NCBI GenBank assembly: GCA_040285825.1
Contig: JAUPSS010000007.1
Span: 3,140,141 to 3,204,140 of the forward strand
Length of the DNA stretch: 64,000 nucleotides
From: Eukaryota sp. TZLM1-RC
Lineage: Eukaryota > Metamonada: BaSk clade
Direction: 5' to 3'
A program made the position numbers and the translations under genes. Positions 13,296-24,500 of the stretch are shown piece after piece. Below the pieces are notes generated by a model. That model had not been told where the DNA came from. It saw only the letters and a list, made by a program, of their open reading frames with translations, and made no database searches. Each line of letters opens with the position of its first letter. The stretch's first letter is position 1.

Positions 13296-13460
13296 ACGCT
13301 TCATTCATTCAATTTCTAAGAAAATACGAACTTAAAAATCTGGGTAAATGGGTTGCAATGGAAATAATCAGAAAGGGATATATGATGAACTGTGTTTACC
13401 ATCGAATGCTCACCCAGATAGTATAATTCGTAGCAATAAGCAGCATCTGTGATTTAATAA
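13296..13460 (+). other. Retrotransposon 3' untranslated region
   Basis: This is non-coding sequence between the polyprotein stop and the 28S junction. A perfect 8-bp inverted repeat, ATCTGGGT (13338-13345) and ACCCAGAT (13412-13419), encloses 66 nt, suggesting a structured 3' UTR like those that R2-type reverse transcriptases recognise. It ends in TTTAATAA directly against ACTG of the 28S gene, with no A-tail. The last few bases could belong to either side. Confidence 0.65.
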
Positions 13461-13791
13461 ACTGAATAATTGTCATCCTAATAGTAAAGCAACCCAGTAC
13501 GAGAGGAACCGTTGTTTCGCATAATTGGTATTTACGCTTATCTGAAAAGATATTGGTGTGAAGCTAACATGCGTTGGATTATAGCTGAACGCCTCTAAGC
13601 TAGTATCCAACCTAGAAAGGATGATATATTGACCTGCAAATTTAATCGATAAAGATTAGGATTGTGTTTACACAGTCCCAATATCTCATCAGTGGGATTG
13701 ATGTTTAGTCTAAGTACTATTCATTGATCATTGAAACTATGAAGATTCGCAGGATCATGAAACCTTGGCAGACGACCAAGATACGGAACTC
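13461..13791 (+). rRNA. 28S rRNA, 3'-terminal fragment downstream of the retrotransposon
   Basis: It matches the end of the longer 28S copy (18207-18538) base for base except for one A missing in an A-run (TAGTAAAGC against TAGTAAAAGC). It includes the sarcin-ricin loop AGTACGAGAGGAACC and runs to GATACGGAACTC, where satellite sequence begins. The 28S sequence upstream of the insertion point is absent; the retrotransposon occupies that side. It cannot give a functional rRNA by itself. Confidence 0.95.
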
Positions 13792-15623
13792 ATTGCTGTA
13801 AGTGTAAGAGTATCGTTTTGATACGATTTACTGAGGCTCATATGAAGTTCCTAGTTTCGTATATTGACCAATGGTTGTTTATTACAATCATTGGTCAAAT
13901 CTTTAAAGTCCATTTTGGGACAATTAATATAACAATTGTGGTGTTAAAGTCCGTGCTATGGTCATTTGAGTAGTCATTGGTATGATTGGTTGAATGGTCA
14001 TTGGTATGATTAGATGAGTTGCATGTAGTCCTTTATGTACTAGATGTGATCAACTTGTGATCAAACTTTGTGTGAAATTGTGTGTGAGTAATGTTGGCTA
14101 TGTGTTACTTGATCAGTACAAACTCATGATTACATTTTCAAATGATTTTGTATATATTTGAATTAATTGAGTGTATTAATTTTTAAACATTAAATTGTAA
14201 AAAAGTAAAAAATCAAAAGTATACAATTGAATGTTGTAAACTAATAAAACAATTGCTGTAAGTGTAAGAGTATCGTTTTGATACGATTTACTGAGGCTCA
14301 TATGAAGTTCCTAGTTTCGTATATTGACCAATGGTTGTTTATTACAATCATTGGTCAAATCTTAAAGTCCATTTTGGGACAATTAATATAACAATTGTGG
14401 TGTTAAAGTCCGTGCTATGGTCATTTGAGTAGTCATTGGTATGATTGGTTGAATGGTCATTGGTATGATTAGATGAGTTGCATGTAGTCCTTTATGTACT
14501 AGATGTGATCAACTTGTGATCAAACTTTGTGTGAAATTGTGTGTGAGTAATGTTGGCTATGTGTTACTTGATCAGTACAAACTCATGATTACATTTTCAA
14601 ATGATTTTGTATATATTTGAATTAATTGAGTGTATTAATTTTTAAACATTAAATTGTAAAAAAGTAAAAATCAAAAGTATACAATTGAATGTTGTAAACT
14701 AATAAAACAATTGCTGTAAGTGTAAGAGTATCGTTTTGATACGATTTACTGAGGCTCATATGAAGTTCCTAGTTTCGTATATTGACCAATGGTTGTTTAT
14801 TACAATCATTGGTCAAATCTTAAAGTCCATTTTGGGACAATTAATATAACAATTGTGGTGTTAAAGTCCGTGCTATGGTCATTTGATTAGTCATTGGTAT
14901 GATTGGTTGAATGGTCATTGGTATGATTAGATGAGTTGCATGTAGTCTTTATGTACTAGATGTGATCAACTTGTGATCAAACTTTGTGTGAAATTGTGTG
15001 TTAGTAATGTTGGCTATGTGTTACTTGATCAGTACAAACTCATGATTACATTTTCAAATGATTTTGTATATATTTGAATTAATTGAGTGTATTAATTTTT
15101 AAACATTCAATTGTAAAAAAAGTAAAAAATCAAAAAGTATACAATTGAATGTTGTAAACTAATAAAACAATTGCTGTAAGTGTAAGAGTATCGTTTTTGA
15201 TACGATTTACTGAGGCTCATATGAAGTTCCTAGTTTCGTATATTGACCAATGGTTGTTTATTACAATCATTGGTCAAATCTTTAAAGTCCATTTTGGGAC
15301 AATTAATATAACAATTGTGGTGTTAAAGTCCGTGCTATGGTCATTTGATTAGTCATTGGTTTGATTGGTTGAATGGTCATTGGTATGATTAGATGAGTTG
15401 CATGTAGTCCTTATGTACTAGATGTGATCAACTTGTGATCAAACTTTGTGTGAAATTGTGTGTTAGTAATGTTGGCTATGTGTTACTTGATCAGTACAAA
15501 CTCATGATTACATTTTCAAATGATTTTGTATATATTTGAATTAATTGAGTGTATTAATTTTTAAACATTAAATTGTAAAAAAAGTAAAAAATCAAAAAGT
15601 ATACAATTGAATGTTGTAAACTA
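13792..15623. repeat. Satellite block 2: four units
   Basis: Four copies (CATATGAAG at about 13839, 14299, 14758 and 15219) spaced about 460 bp. The first starts at ATTGCTGTAAGTG directly after the 28S end. The last breaks off after GTTGTAAACTA at 15623, where 28S sequence (GCTAAATATAAAAAGGAGACC) begins. The variants (GATGAGTTGCATG, TGATCAACTTG, CAAATGATTTT) match block 3 rather than the adjacent end of block 1. Confidence 0.97.
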
Positions 15624-15652
15624 GCTAAATATAAAAAGGAGACCGATAGTTC

Positions 15653-15683
<31 letters not shown>

Positions 15684-16525
15684 TCTGAAGAGAGAGTTAA
15701 AAGTACCTGAAATCACTGAAAGGATAAGCGATTGGAACTTGATATTGATAGCTTCGGCTGTCTTGCGTTGGAGTGATTTTGAAAATTGAGTGATTGTGGG
15801 GAAGGTAGCTATAATGAACTTCGGTTTATTGTAGTGTTATAGCCTCATAAATTGTTCTTTTTTAAGAATCAGGAATACGGTTTTACCGAGACTCCAACAT
15901 AAAAGGTTCAATTGTCCCGTCTTGAAACACGGACCAAGGAGTGTATCTCTTCTGCAAGTCGTAGGGTGTAAAAACCTGAAGGCGAAATGAAAGTAATTTT
16001 ATGAGGGGAAGTTTCGACTGCACCCTCAACCAGTCCTTGCAAAGGGATCTGAGTATGAGCAGAATGGATACGACCCGAAAGCCGCTGAACTATGCCTGAA
16101 TAGGATGAAGCCAGGGGAAACTCTGGTGGAAGTCCGTAGCGATGTTGACGTGCAAATCACTCGTCAAATTTGGGTATAGGGGCGAAAGACTCATCGAAGC
16201 GGCTAGTAGCTGGTTACGTTCGAAGTTTCCCCCAGGATAGCTGGAGCTTGTTTTAGTTTTGTCCGGTAAAGCTAATGATTAGAGGTACTAGGGACGCAAT
16301 GTCCTTAGCCTATTCTCAAACTTTAAATGGGCAAGATTTGTGATGATACTTAAGTGATCGTTGCAATTGAATAATAGCTCTAAGTGGGCCATTTTTGGTA
16401 AGCAGAACTGGCGATGTGGGATGCTCCAAAAGACATGTTAAGGTGCCTAAGTGTGCACTCATTTAGACCCCAGAAAAGGTGTTGGTTGATATTGACAGCA
16501 GGACGGTGGCCATGGAAGTCGGAAT

Positions 16526-16559
<34 letters not shown>

Positions 16560-17469
16560 TCAACTAGCCCTGAAAATTGATGGCGCTAAAGTGTGCCACC
16601 TATACATGTCCATTAATTCATTTTATGAGTTAATGTGTAGAACGTCGTGGGGGTTGCGTAGAAGGTTCATTGTGAAATGGACTGGAGCAGCCTCTAGTGC
16701 AGATCTTGGTGGTAGTAGCAAATAAACAAGTTGGAATCTTGTTGACCGAAGTGGAGTAGGGTTCCATGGTAAAGGTATTCTGCCATGGGTTAGTCGGTCC
16801 TAAGGCACAGGTTAACTCTTTGAGAGGGGGCTTTTATAGCTCCGTCCTGTCGAAAGGGAAGCAGGTTAATATTCCTGCACCAACAGTGGGTGTTCGTGGT
16901 AACACAATCGAATCTAGAGATGTCGGGGAGGATCCTGGGAAGAGTTATCTTTTCTTATTAACTGTCTATTGTCCATGGAATCTGTTTAACAGGAGAAGTG
17001 GATATAAGATAGGAAGAGCATTACGTTTTTGTAATGTCCGGTGTATTCTCAACGGCCCTTGAAAATCTAGAGGAGTAATCACTTCATTGTTGTCCGTACC
17101 GATAACCGCATCAGGTCTCCAAGGTGTGTAGCCTCTGGTCTATAGAAGAACGTAGGTAAGGGAAGTCGGCAAAATAGATCCGTAACTTCGGGATAAGGAT
17201 TGGCTCTAGGGGCCTTGTGTAAGAGCCCTAGTGGTGACGCACTGAGCGTTGATGTGATTGGCAACAATTGCGTTGATGCGAGGTGTTGATCCATTGGGAT
17301 TACTTTTATGCAATTAAAGGTCAACCTAGAACTGTAACGGACAAAGGGAACCCGACTGTTTAATCGAAACAAAGCTTTCTGATGGCCGGAAACGGTGTTG
17401 ACAGAAAGTGATTTCTGCTCAGTGCTCTGAATGTCATTGTGAAGAGATTCAATCAAGCACGGGTAAACA

Positions 17470-17514
<45 letters not shown>

Positions 17515-17515
17515 C

Positions 17516-17548
<33 letters not shown>

Positions 17549-17570
17549 GTTCCCACTGTCCCTACCTACC

Positions 17571-17606
<36 letters not shown>

Positions 17607-18010
17607 TAATTCAGCGGGGAAAGAAAGACCCTGTTGAGCTTGACTCTAGTCTGATATTGTGAACCGATTCAGGAGGTGTAGCGTACAGGGGAGTAGATTT
17701 ATCTACGCCAATGAAACACCCTGACTCTTGACATTGGTTTGCTAACTTAATTAATCCGAAACAGGTTTCCTGTTTCAAGATTTAAGTGTCTTCGGATACG
17801 ATCGGATTTAAGGACATTGTCAGATGGGGAGTTTGGCTGGGGCGGCACATCTCCAAAATAATAACGGAGGTGTCCTAAGGTGAGCTCAATGAGAACAGAA
17901 ATCTCATGTAGAACATAAGGGTAAAAGCTCACTTGATTTTGATTTTCAGTATGAATACAAACCAAGAAATTGTGGCCTAACGATCCTTTAACTATAAGAA
18001 ACTTTTAGCT

Positions 18011-18053
<43 letters not shown>

Positions 18054-18155
18054 AGCCAAGCGTTCATAGCGACGTTGCTTTTTGATTCTTCGATGTCGGC
18101 TCTTCCTATCATTGAGAAGCAGAATTCTCAAAGCGTTGGATTGTTCACCCATTAA

Positions 18156-18201
<46 letters not shown>

Positions 18202-18538
18202 ACCCTACTGAATAATTGTCATCCTAATAGTAAAAGCAACCCAGTACGAGAGGAACCGTTGTTTCGCATAATTGGTATTTACGCTTATCTGAAAAGATAT
18301 TGGTGTGAAGCTAACATGCGTTGGATTATAGCTGAACGCCTCTAAGCTAGTATCCAACCTAGAAAGGATGATATATTGACCTGCAAATTTAATCGATAAA
18401 GATTAGGATTGTGTTTACACAGTCCCAATATCTCATCAGTGGGATTGATGTTTAGTCTAAGTACTATTCATTGATCATTGAAACTATGAAGATTCGCAGG
18501 ATCATGAAACCTTGGCAGACGACCAAGATACGGAACTC
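15624..18538 (+). rRNA. 28S (large-subunit) rRNA gene, 5'-truncated
   Basis: About 2.9 kb of eukaryotic LSU rRNA. It begins at GCTAAATA...GAGACCGATAG, a conserved stretch a few hundred bases into the gene, so the 5' end, 5.8S and 18S are missing. Conserved landmarks follow in order: CAAGTACCGTGAGGGAAAGG (about 15653), CCCGTCTTGAAACACGGACC (about 15917), the GACTCTCTTAAGGTAGCC region (about 17484), the peptidyl-transferase region with ACCACAGGGATAACTGGC (about 18030), GCGACGTTGCTTTTTGATTC, and the sarcin-ricin loop at 18243-18257. I saw no insertion in it. Without its 5' domain it should not assemble into a ribosome. Open reading frames within it are chance. Confidence 0.97.
17484..17507 (+). 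other. Conserved R2 insertion target within 28S, unoccupied
   Basis: The GACTCTCTTAAGGTAGC/CAAATGCC stretch is the classic target of animal R2 elements (nick after ...GGTAGC, about 17500). It is uninterrupted here. The retrotransposon of this window joins 28S about 700 bp further downstream, at the position equivalent to 18207. Confidence 0.85.
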
Positions 18539-21500
18539 ATTGCTGTAAGTGTAAGAGTATCGTTTTTGATACGATTTACTGAGGCTCATATGAAGTTCCT
18601 AGTTTCGTATATTGACCAATGGTTGTTTATTACAATCATTGGTCAAATCTTTAAAGTCCATTTGGGACAATTAATATAACAATTGTGGTGTTAAAGTCCG
18701 TGCTATGGTCATTTGAGTAGTCATTGGTATGATTGGTTGAATGGTCATTGGTATGATTAGATGAGTTGCATGTAGTCTTTATGTACTAGATGTGATCAAC
18801 TTGTGATCAAACTTTGTGTGAAATTGTGTGTTAGTAATGTTGGCTATGTGTTACTTGATCAGTACAAACTCATGATTACATTTTCAAATGATTTTGTATA
18901 TATTTGAATTAATTGAGTGTATTAATTTTTAAACATTAAATTGTAAAAAAAGTAAAAAATCAAAAAGTATACAATTGAATGTTGTAAACTAATAAAACAA
19001 TTGCTGTAAGTGTAAGAGTATCGTTTTTGATACGATTTACTGAGGCTCATATGAAGTTCCTAGTTTCGTATATTGACCAATGGTTGTTTATTACAATCAT
19101 TGGTCAAATCTTAAAGTCCATTTTGGGACAATTAATATAACAATTGTGGTGTTAAAGTCCGTGCTATGGTCATTTGAGTAGTCATTGGTTTGATTGGTTG
19201 AATGGTCATTGGTATGATTAGATGAGTTGCATGTAGTCTTTATGTACTAGATGTGATCAACTTGTGATCAAACTTTGTGTGAAATTGTGTGTGGTAATGT
19301 TGGCTATGTGTTGCTTGATCAGTACAAACTCATGATTACATTTTCAAATGATTTTGTATATATTTGAATTAATTGAGTGTATTAATTTTTAAACATTAAA
19401 TTGTAAAAAAAGTAAAAAATCAAAAAGTATACAATTGAATGTTGTAAACTAATAAAACAATTGCTGTAAGTGTAAGAGTATCGTTTTTGATACGATTTAC
19501 TGAGGCTCATATGAAGTTCCTAGTTTCGTATATTGACCAATGGTTGTTTATTACAATCATTGGTCAAATCTTAAAATCCATTTTGGGACAATTAATATAA
19601 CAATTGTGGTGTTAAAGTCCGTGCTATGGTCATTTGAGTAGTCATTGGTATGATTGGTTGAATGGTCATTGGTATGATTAGATGAGTTGCATGTAGTCTT
19701 TATGTACTAGATGTGATCAACTTGTGATCAAACTTTGTGTGAAATTGTGTGTTAGTAATGTTGGCTATGTGTTGCTTGATCGGTACAAACTCATGATTAC
19801 ATTTTCAAATGATTTTGTATATATTTGAATTAATTGGTGTATTAATTTTTAAACATTAAATTGTAAAAAAAGTAAAAAATCAAAAAGTATACAATTGAAT
19901 GTTGTAAACTAATAAAACAATTGCTGTAAGTGTAAGAGTATCGTTTTTGATACGATTTACTGAGGCTCATATGAAGTTCCTAGTTTCGTATATTGACCAA
20001 TGGTTGTTTATTACAATCATTGGTCAAATCTTAAAATCCATTTTGGGACAATTAATATAACAATTGTGGTGTTAAAGTCCGTGCTATGGTCATTTGAGTA
20101 GTCATTGGTATGATTGGTTGAATGGTCATTGGTATGATTAGATGAGTTGCATGTAGTCTTTATGTACTAGATGTGATCAACTTGTGATCAAACTTTGTGT
20201 GAAATTGTGTGTGGTAATGTTGGCTATGTGTTACTTGATCAGTACAAACTCATGATTACATTTTCAAATGATTTTGTATATATTTGAATTAATTGAGTGT
20301 ATTAATTTTTAAACATTAAATTGTAAAAAAAGTAAAAAAATCAAAAAGTATACAATTGAATGTTGTAAACTAATAAAACAATTGCTGTAAGTGTAAGAGT
20401 ATCGTTTTTGATACGATTTACTGAGAGCTCATATGAAGTTCCTAGTTTCGTATATTGACCAATGGTTGTTTATTACAATCATTGGTCAAATCTTAAAGTC
20501 CATTTTGGGACAATTAATATAACAATTGTGGTGTTAAAGTCCGTGCTATGGTCATTTGAGTAGTCATTGGTTTGATTGGTTGAATGGTCATTGGTATGAT
20601 TAGATGAGTTGCATGTAGTCTTTATGTACTAGATGTGATCAACTTGTGATCAAACTTTGTGTGAAATTGTGTGTGGTAATGTTGGCTATGTGTTGCTTGA
20701 TCGGTACAAACTCATGATTACATTTTCAAATGATTTTGTATATATTTGAATTAATTGGGTGTATTAATTTTTAAACATTAAATTGTAAAAAAGTAAAAAA
20801 TCAAAAAGTATACAATTGAATGTTGTAAACTAATAAAACAATTGCTGTAAGTGTAAGAGTATCGTTTTTGATACGATTTACTGAGAGCTCATATGAAGTT
20901 CCTAGTTTCGTATATTGACCAATGGTTGTTTATTACAATCATTGGTCAAATCTTCAAAATCCATTTTGGGACAATTAATATAACAATTGTGGTGTTAAAG
21001 TCCGTGCTATGGTCATTTGATTAGTCATTGGTATGATTGGTTGAATGGTCATTGGTATGATTAGATGAGTTGCATGTAGTCTTTATGTACTAGATGTGAT
21101 CAACTTGTGATCAAACTTTGTGTGAAATTGTGTGTTAGTAATGTTGGCTATGTGTTGCTTGATCGGTACAAACTCATGATTACATTTTCAAATGATTTTG
21201 TATATATTTGAATTAATTGAGTGTATTAATTTTTAAACATTAAATTGTAAAAAAAGTAAAAAATCAAAAAGTATACAATTGAATGTTGTAAACTAATAAA
21301 ACAATTGCTGTAAGTGTAAGAGTATCGTTTTTGATACGATTTACTGAGGCTCATATGAAGTTCCTAGTTTCGTATATTGACCAATGGTTGTTTATTACAA
21401 TCATTGGTCAAATCTTACTAAAGTCCATTTTGGGACAATTAATATAACAATTGTGGTGTTAAAGTCCGTGCTATGGTCATTTGAGTAGTCATTGGTTTGA

Positions 21501-24500
21501 TTGGTTGAATGGTCATTGGTATGATTAGATGAGTTGCATGTAGTCTTTATGTACTAGATGTGATCAACTTGTGATCAAACTTTGTGTGAAATTGTGTGTT
21601 AGTAATGTTGGCTATGTGTTGCTTGATCAGTACAAACTCATGATTACATTTTCAAATGATTTTGTATATATTTGAATTAATTGAGTGTATTAATTTTTAA
21701 ACATTAAATTGTAAAAAAAGTAAAAAATCAAAAAGTATACAATTGAATGTTGTAAACTAATAAAACAATTGCTGTAAGTGTAAGAGTATCGTTTTTGATA
21801 CGATTTACTGAGAGCTCATATGAAGTTCCTAGTTTCGTATATTGACCAATGGTTGTTTATTACAATCATTGGTCAAATCTTAAAGTCCATTTTGGGACAA
21901 TTAATATAACAATTGTGGTGTTAAAGTCCGTGCTATGGTCATTTGAGTAGTCATTGGTATGATTGGTTGAATGGTCATTGGTATGATTAGATGAGTTGCA
22001 TGTAGTCTTTATGTACTAGATGTGATCAACTTGTGATCAAACTTTGTGTGAAATTGTGTGTGGTAATGTTGGCTATGTGTTGCTTGATCGGTACAAACTC
22101 ATGATTACATTTTCAAATGATTTTGTATATATTTGAATTAATTGAGTGTATTAATTTTTAAACATTAAATTGTAAAAAAAGTAAAAAATCAAAAAGTATA
22201 CAATTGAATGTTGTAAACTAATAAAACAATTGCTGTAAGTGTAAGAGTATCGTTTTTGATACGATTTACTGAGAGCTCATATGAAGTTCCTAGTTTCGTA
22301 TATTGACCAATGGTTGTTTATTACAATCATTGGTCAAATCTAAAGTCCATTTTGGGACAATTAATATAACAATTGTGGTGTTAAAGTCCGTGCTATGGTC
22401 ATTTGAGTAGTCATTGGTATGATTGGTTGAATGGTCATTGGTATGATTAGATGAGTTGCATGTAGTCTTTATGTGCTAGATGTGATCAACTTGTGATCAA
22501 ACTTTGTGTGAAATTGTGTGTGGTAATGTTGGCTATGTGTTGCTTGATCAGTACAAACTCATGATTACATTTTCAAATGATTTTGTATATATTTGAATTA
22601 ATTGAGTGTATTAATTTTTAAACATTAAATTGTAAAAAAAGTAAAAAATCAAAAAGTATACAATTGAATGTTGTAAACTAATAAAACAATTGCTGTAAGT
22701 GTAAGAGTATCGTTTTTGATACGATTTACTGAGAGCTCATATGAAGTTCCTAGTTTCGTATATTGACCAATGGTTGTTTATTACAATCATTGGTCAAATC
22801 TTCTAAAGTCCATTTTGGGACAATTAATATAACAATTGTGGTGTTAAAGTCCGTGCTATGGTCATTTGAGTTAGTCATTGGTATGATTGGTTGAATGGTC
22901 ATTGGTATGATTAGATGAGTTGCATGTAGTCTTTATGTACTAGATGTGATCAACTTGTGATCAAACTTTGTGTGAAATTGTGTGTTAGTAATGTTGGCTA
23001 TGTGTTGCTTGATCGGTACAAACTCATGATTACATTTTCAAATGATTTTGTATATATTTGAATTAATTGAGTGTATTAATTTTTAAACATTAAATTGTAA
23101 AAAAGTAAAAAATCAAAAAGTATACAATTGAATGTTGTAAACTAATAAAACAATTGCTGTAAGTGTAAGAGTATCGTTTTTGATACGATTTACTGAGAGC
23201 TCATATGAAGTTCCTAGTTTCGTATATTGACCAATGGTTGTTTATTACAATCATTGGTCAAATCTTAAAGTCCATTTTGGGACAATTAATATAACAATTG
23301 TGGTGTTAAAGTCCGTGCTATGGTCATTTGAGTAGTCATTGGTTTGATTGGTTGAATGGTCATTGGTATGATTAGATGAGTTGCATGTAGTCCTTTATGT
23401 ACTAGATGTGATCAACTTGTGATCAAACTTTGTGTGAAATTGTGTGTTAGTAATGTTGGCTATGTGTTGCTTGATCAGTACAAACTCATGATTACATTTT
23501 CAAATGATTTTGTATATATTTGAATTAATTGAGTGTATTAATTTTTAAACATTAAATTGTAAAAAAAGTAAAAAATCAAAAAGTATACAATTGAATGTTG
23601 TAAACTAATAAAACAATTGCTGTAAGTGTAAGAGTATCGTTTTTGATACGATTTACTGAGGCTCATATGAAGTTCCTAGTTTCGTATATTGACCAATGGT
23701 TGTTTATTACAATCATTGGTCAAATCTTCTAAAGTCCATTTTGGGACAATTAATATAACAATTGTGGTGTTAAAGTCCGTGCTATGGTCATTTGAGTAGT
23801 CATTGGTATGATTGGTTGAATGGTCATTGGTATGATTAGATGAGTTGCATGTAGTCTTTATGTACTAGATGTGATCAACTTGTGATCAAACTTTGTGTGA
23901 AATTGTGTGTTAGTAATGTTGGCTATGTGTTACTTGATCAGTACAAACTCATGATTACATTTTCAAATGATTTTGTATATATTTGAATTAATTGAGTGTA
24001 TTAATTTTTAAACATTAAATTGTAAAAAAAGTAAAAAAATCAAAAAGTATACAATTGAATGTTGTAAACTAATAAAACAATTGCTGTAAGTGTAAGAGTA
24101 TCGTTTTTGATACGATTTACTGAGAGCTCATATGAAGTTCCTAGTTTCGTATATTGACCAATGGTTGTTTATTACAATCATTGGTCAAATCTTACTAAAA
24201 TCCATTTTGGGACAATTAATATAACAATTGTGGTGTTAAAGTCCGTGCTATGGTCATTTGAGTAGTCATTGGTTTGATTGGTTGAATGGTCATTGGTATG
24301 ATTAGATGAGTTGCATGTAGTCTTTATGTACTAGATGTGATCAACTTGTGATCAAACTTTGTGTGAAATTGTGTGTGGTAATGTTGGCTATGTGTTGCTT
24401 GATCAGTACAAACTCATGATTACATTTTCAAATGATTTTGTATATATTTGAATTAATTGAGTGTATTAATTTTTAAACATTAAATTGTAAAAAAAGTAAA

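Larger units (their letters stand above)
9863..13460 (+). mobile_element. 5'-truncated R2-like non-LTR retrotransposon with N-terminal RNase H
   Basis: This is a degraded LINE-type element. Domains in order are RNase H, two C2H2 fingers, reverse transcriptase, a CCHC knuckle and a restriction-like endonuclease, followed by a ~165-bp 3' UTR. Fingers, RT, CCHC and a C-terminal PD-(D/E)XK-type endonuclease together resemble the R2/NeSL/R4 group of site-specific elements. An RNase H before the RT is unusual, because in LINEs that carry one it normally lies after the RT. The left edge is satellite sequence joined to an already open reading frame, so the 5' end is missing. The right edge joins 28S rRNA sequence with ACTG shared at the junction. 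Two frameshifts break the coding region. There is no poly(A) tail. Confidence 0.88.

Noticed and set aside
16414-17062. Two plus-strand open frames of 103 and 98 codons
   Set aside because: They lie wholly inside conserved 28S rRNA sequence; the conservation is that of the rRNA, not a protein.
17079-17965. Minus-strand open frames of 125 and 72 codons
   Set aside because: Antisense to the 28S rRNA core; no protein-like features.
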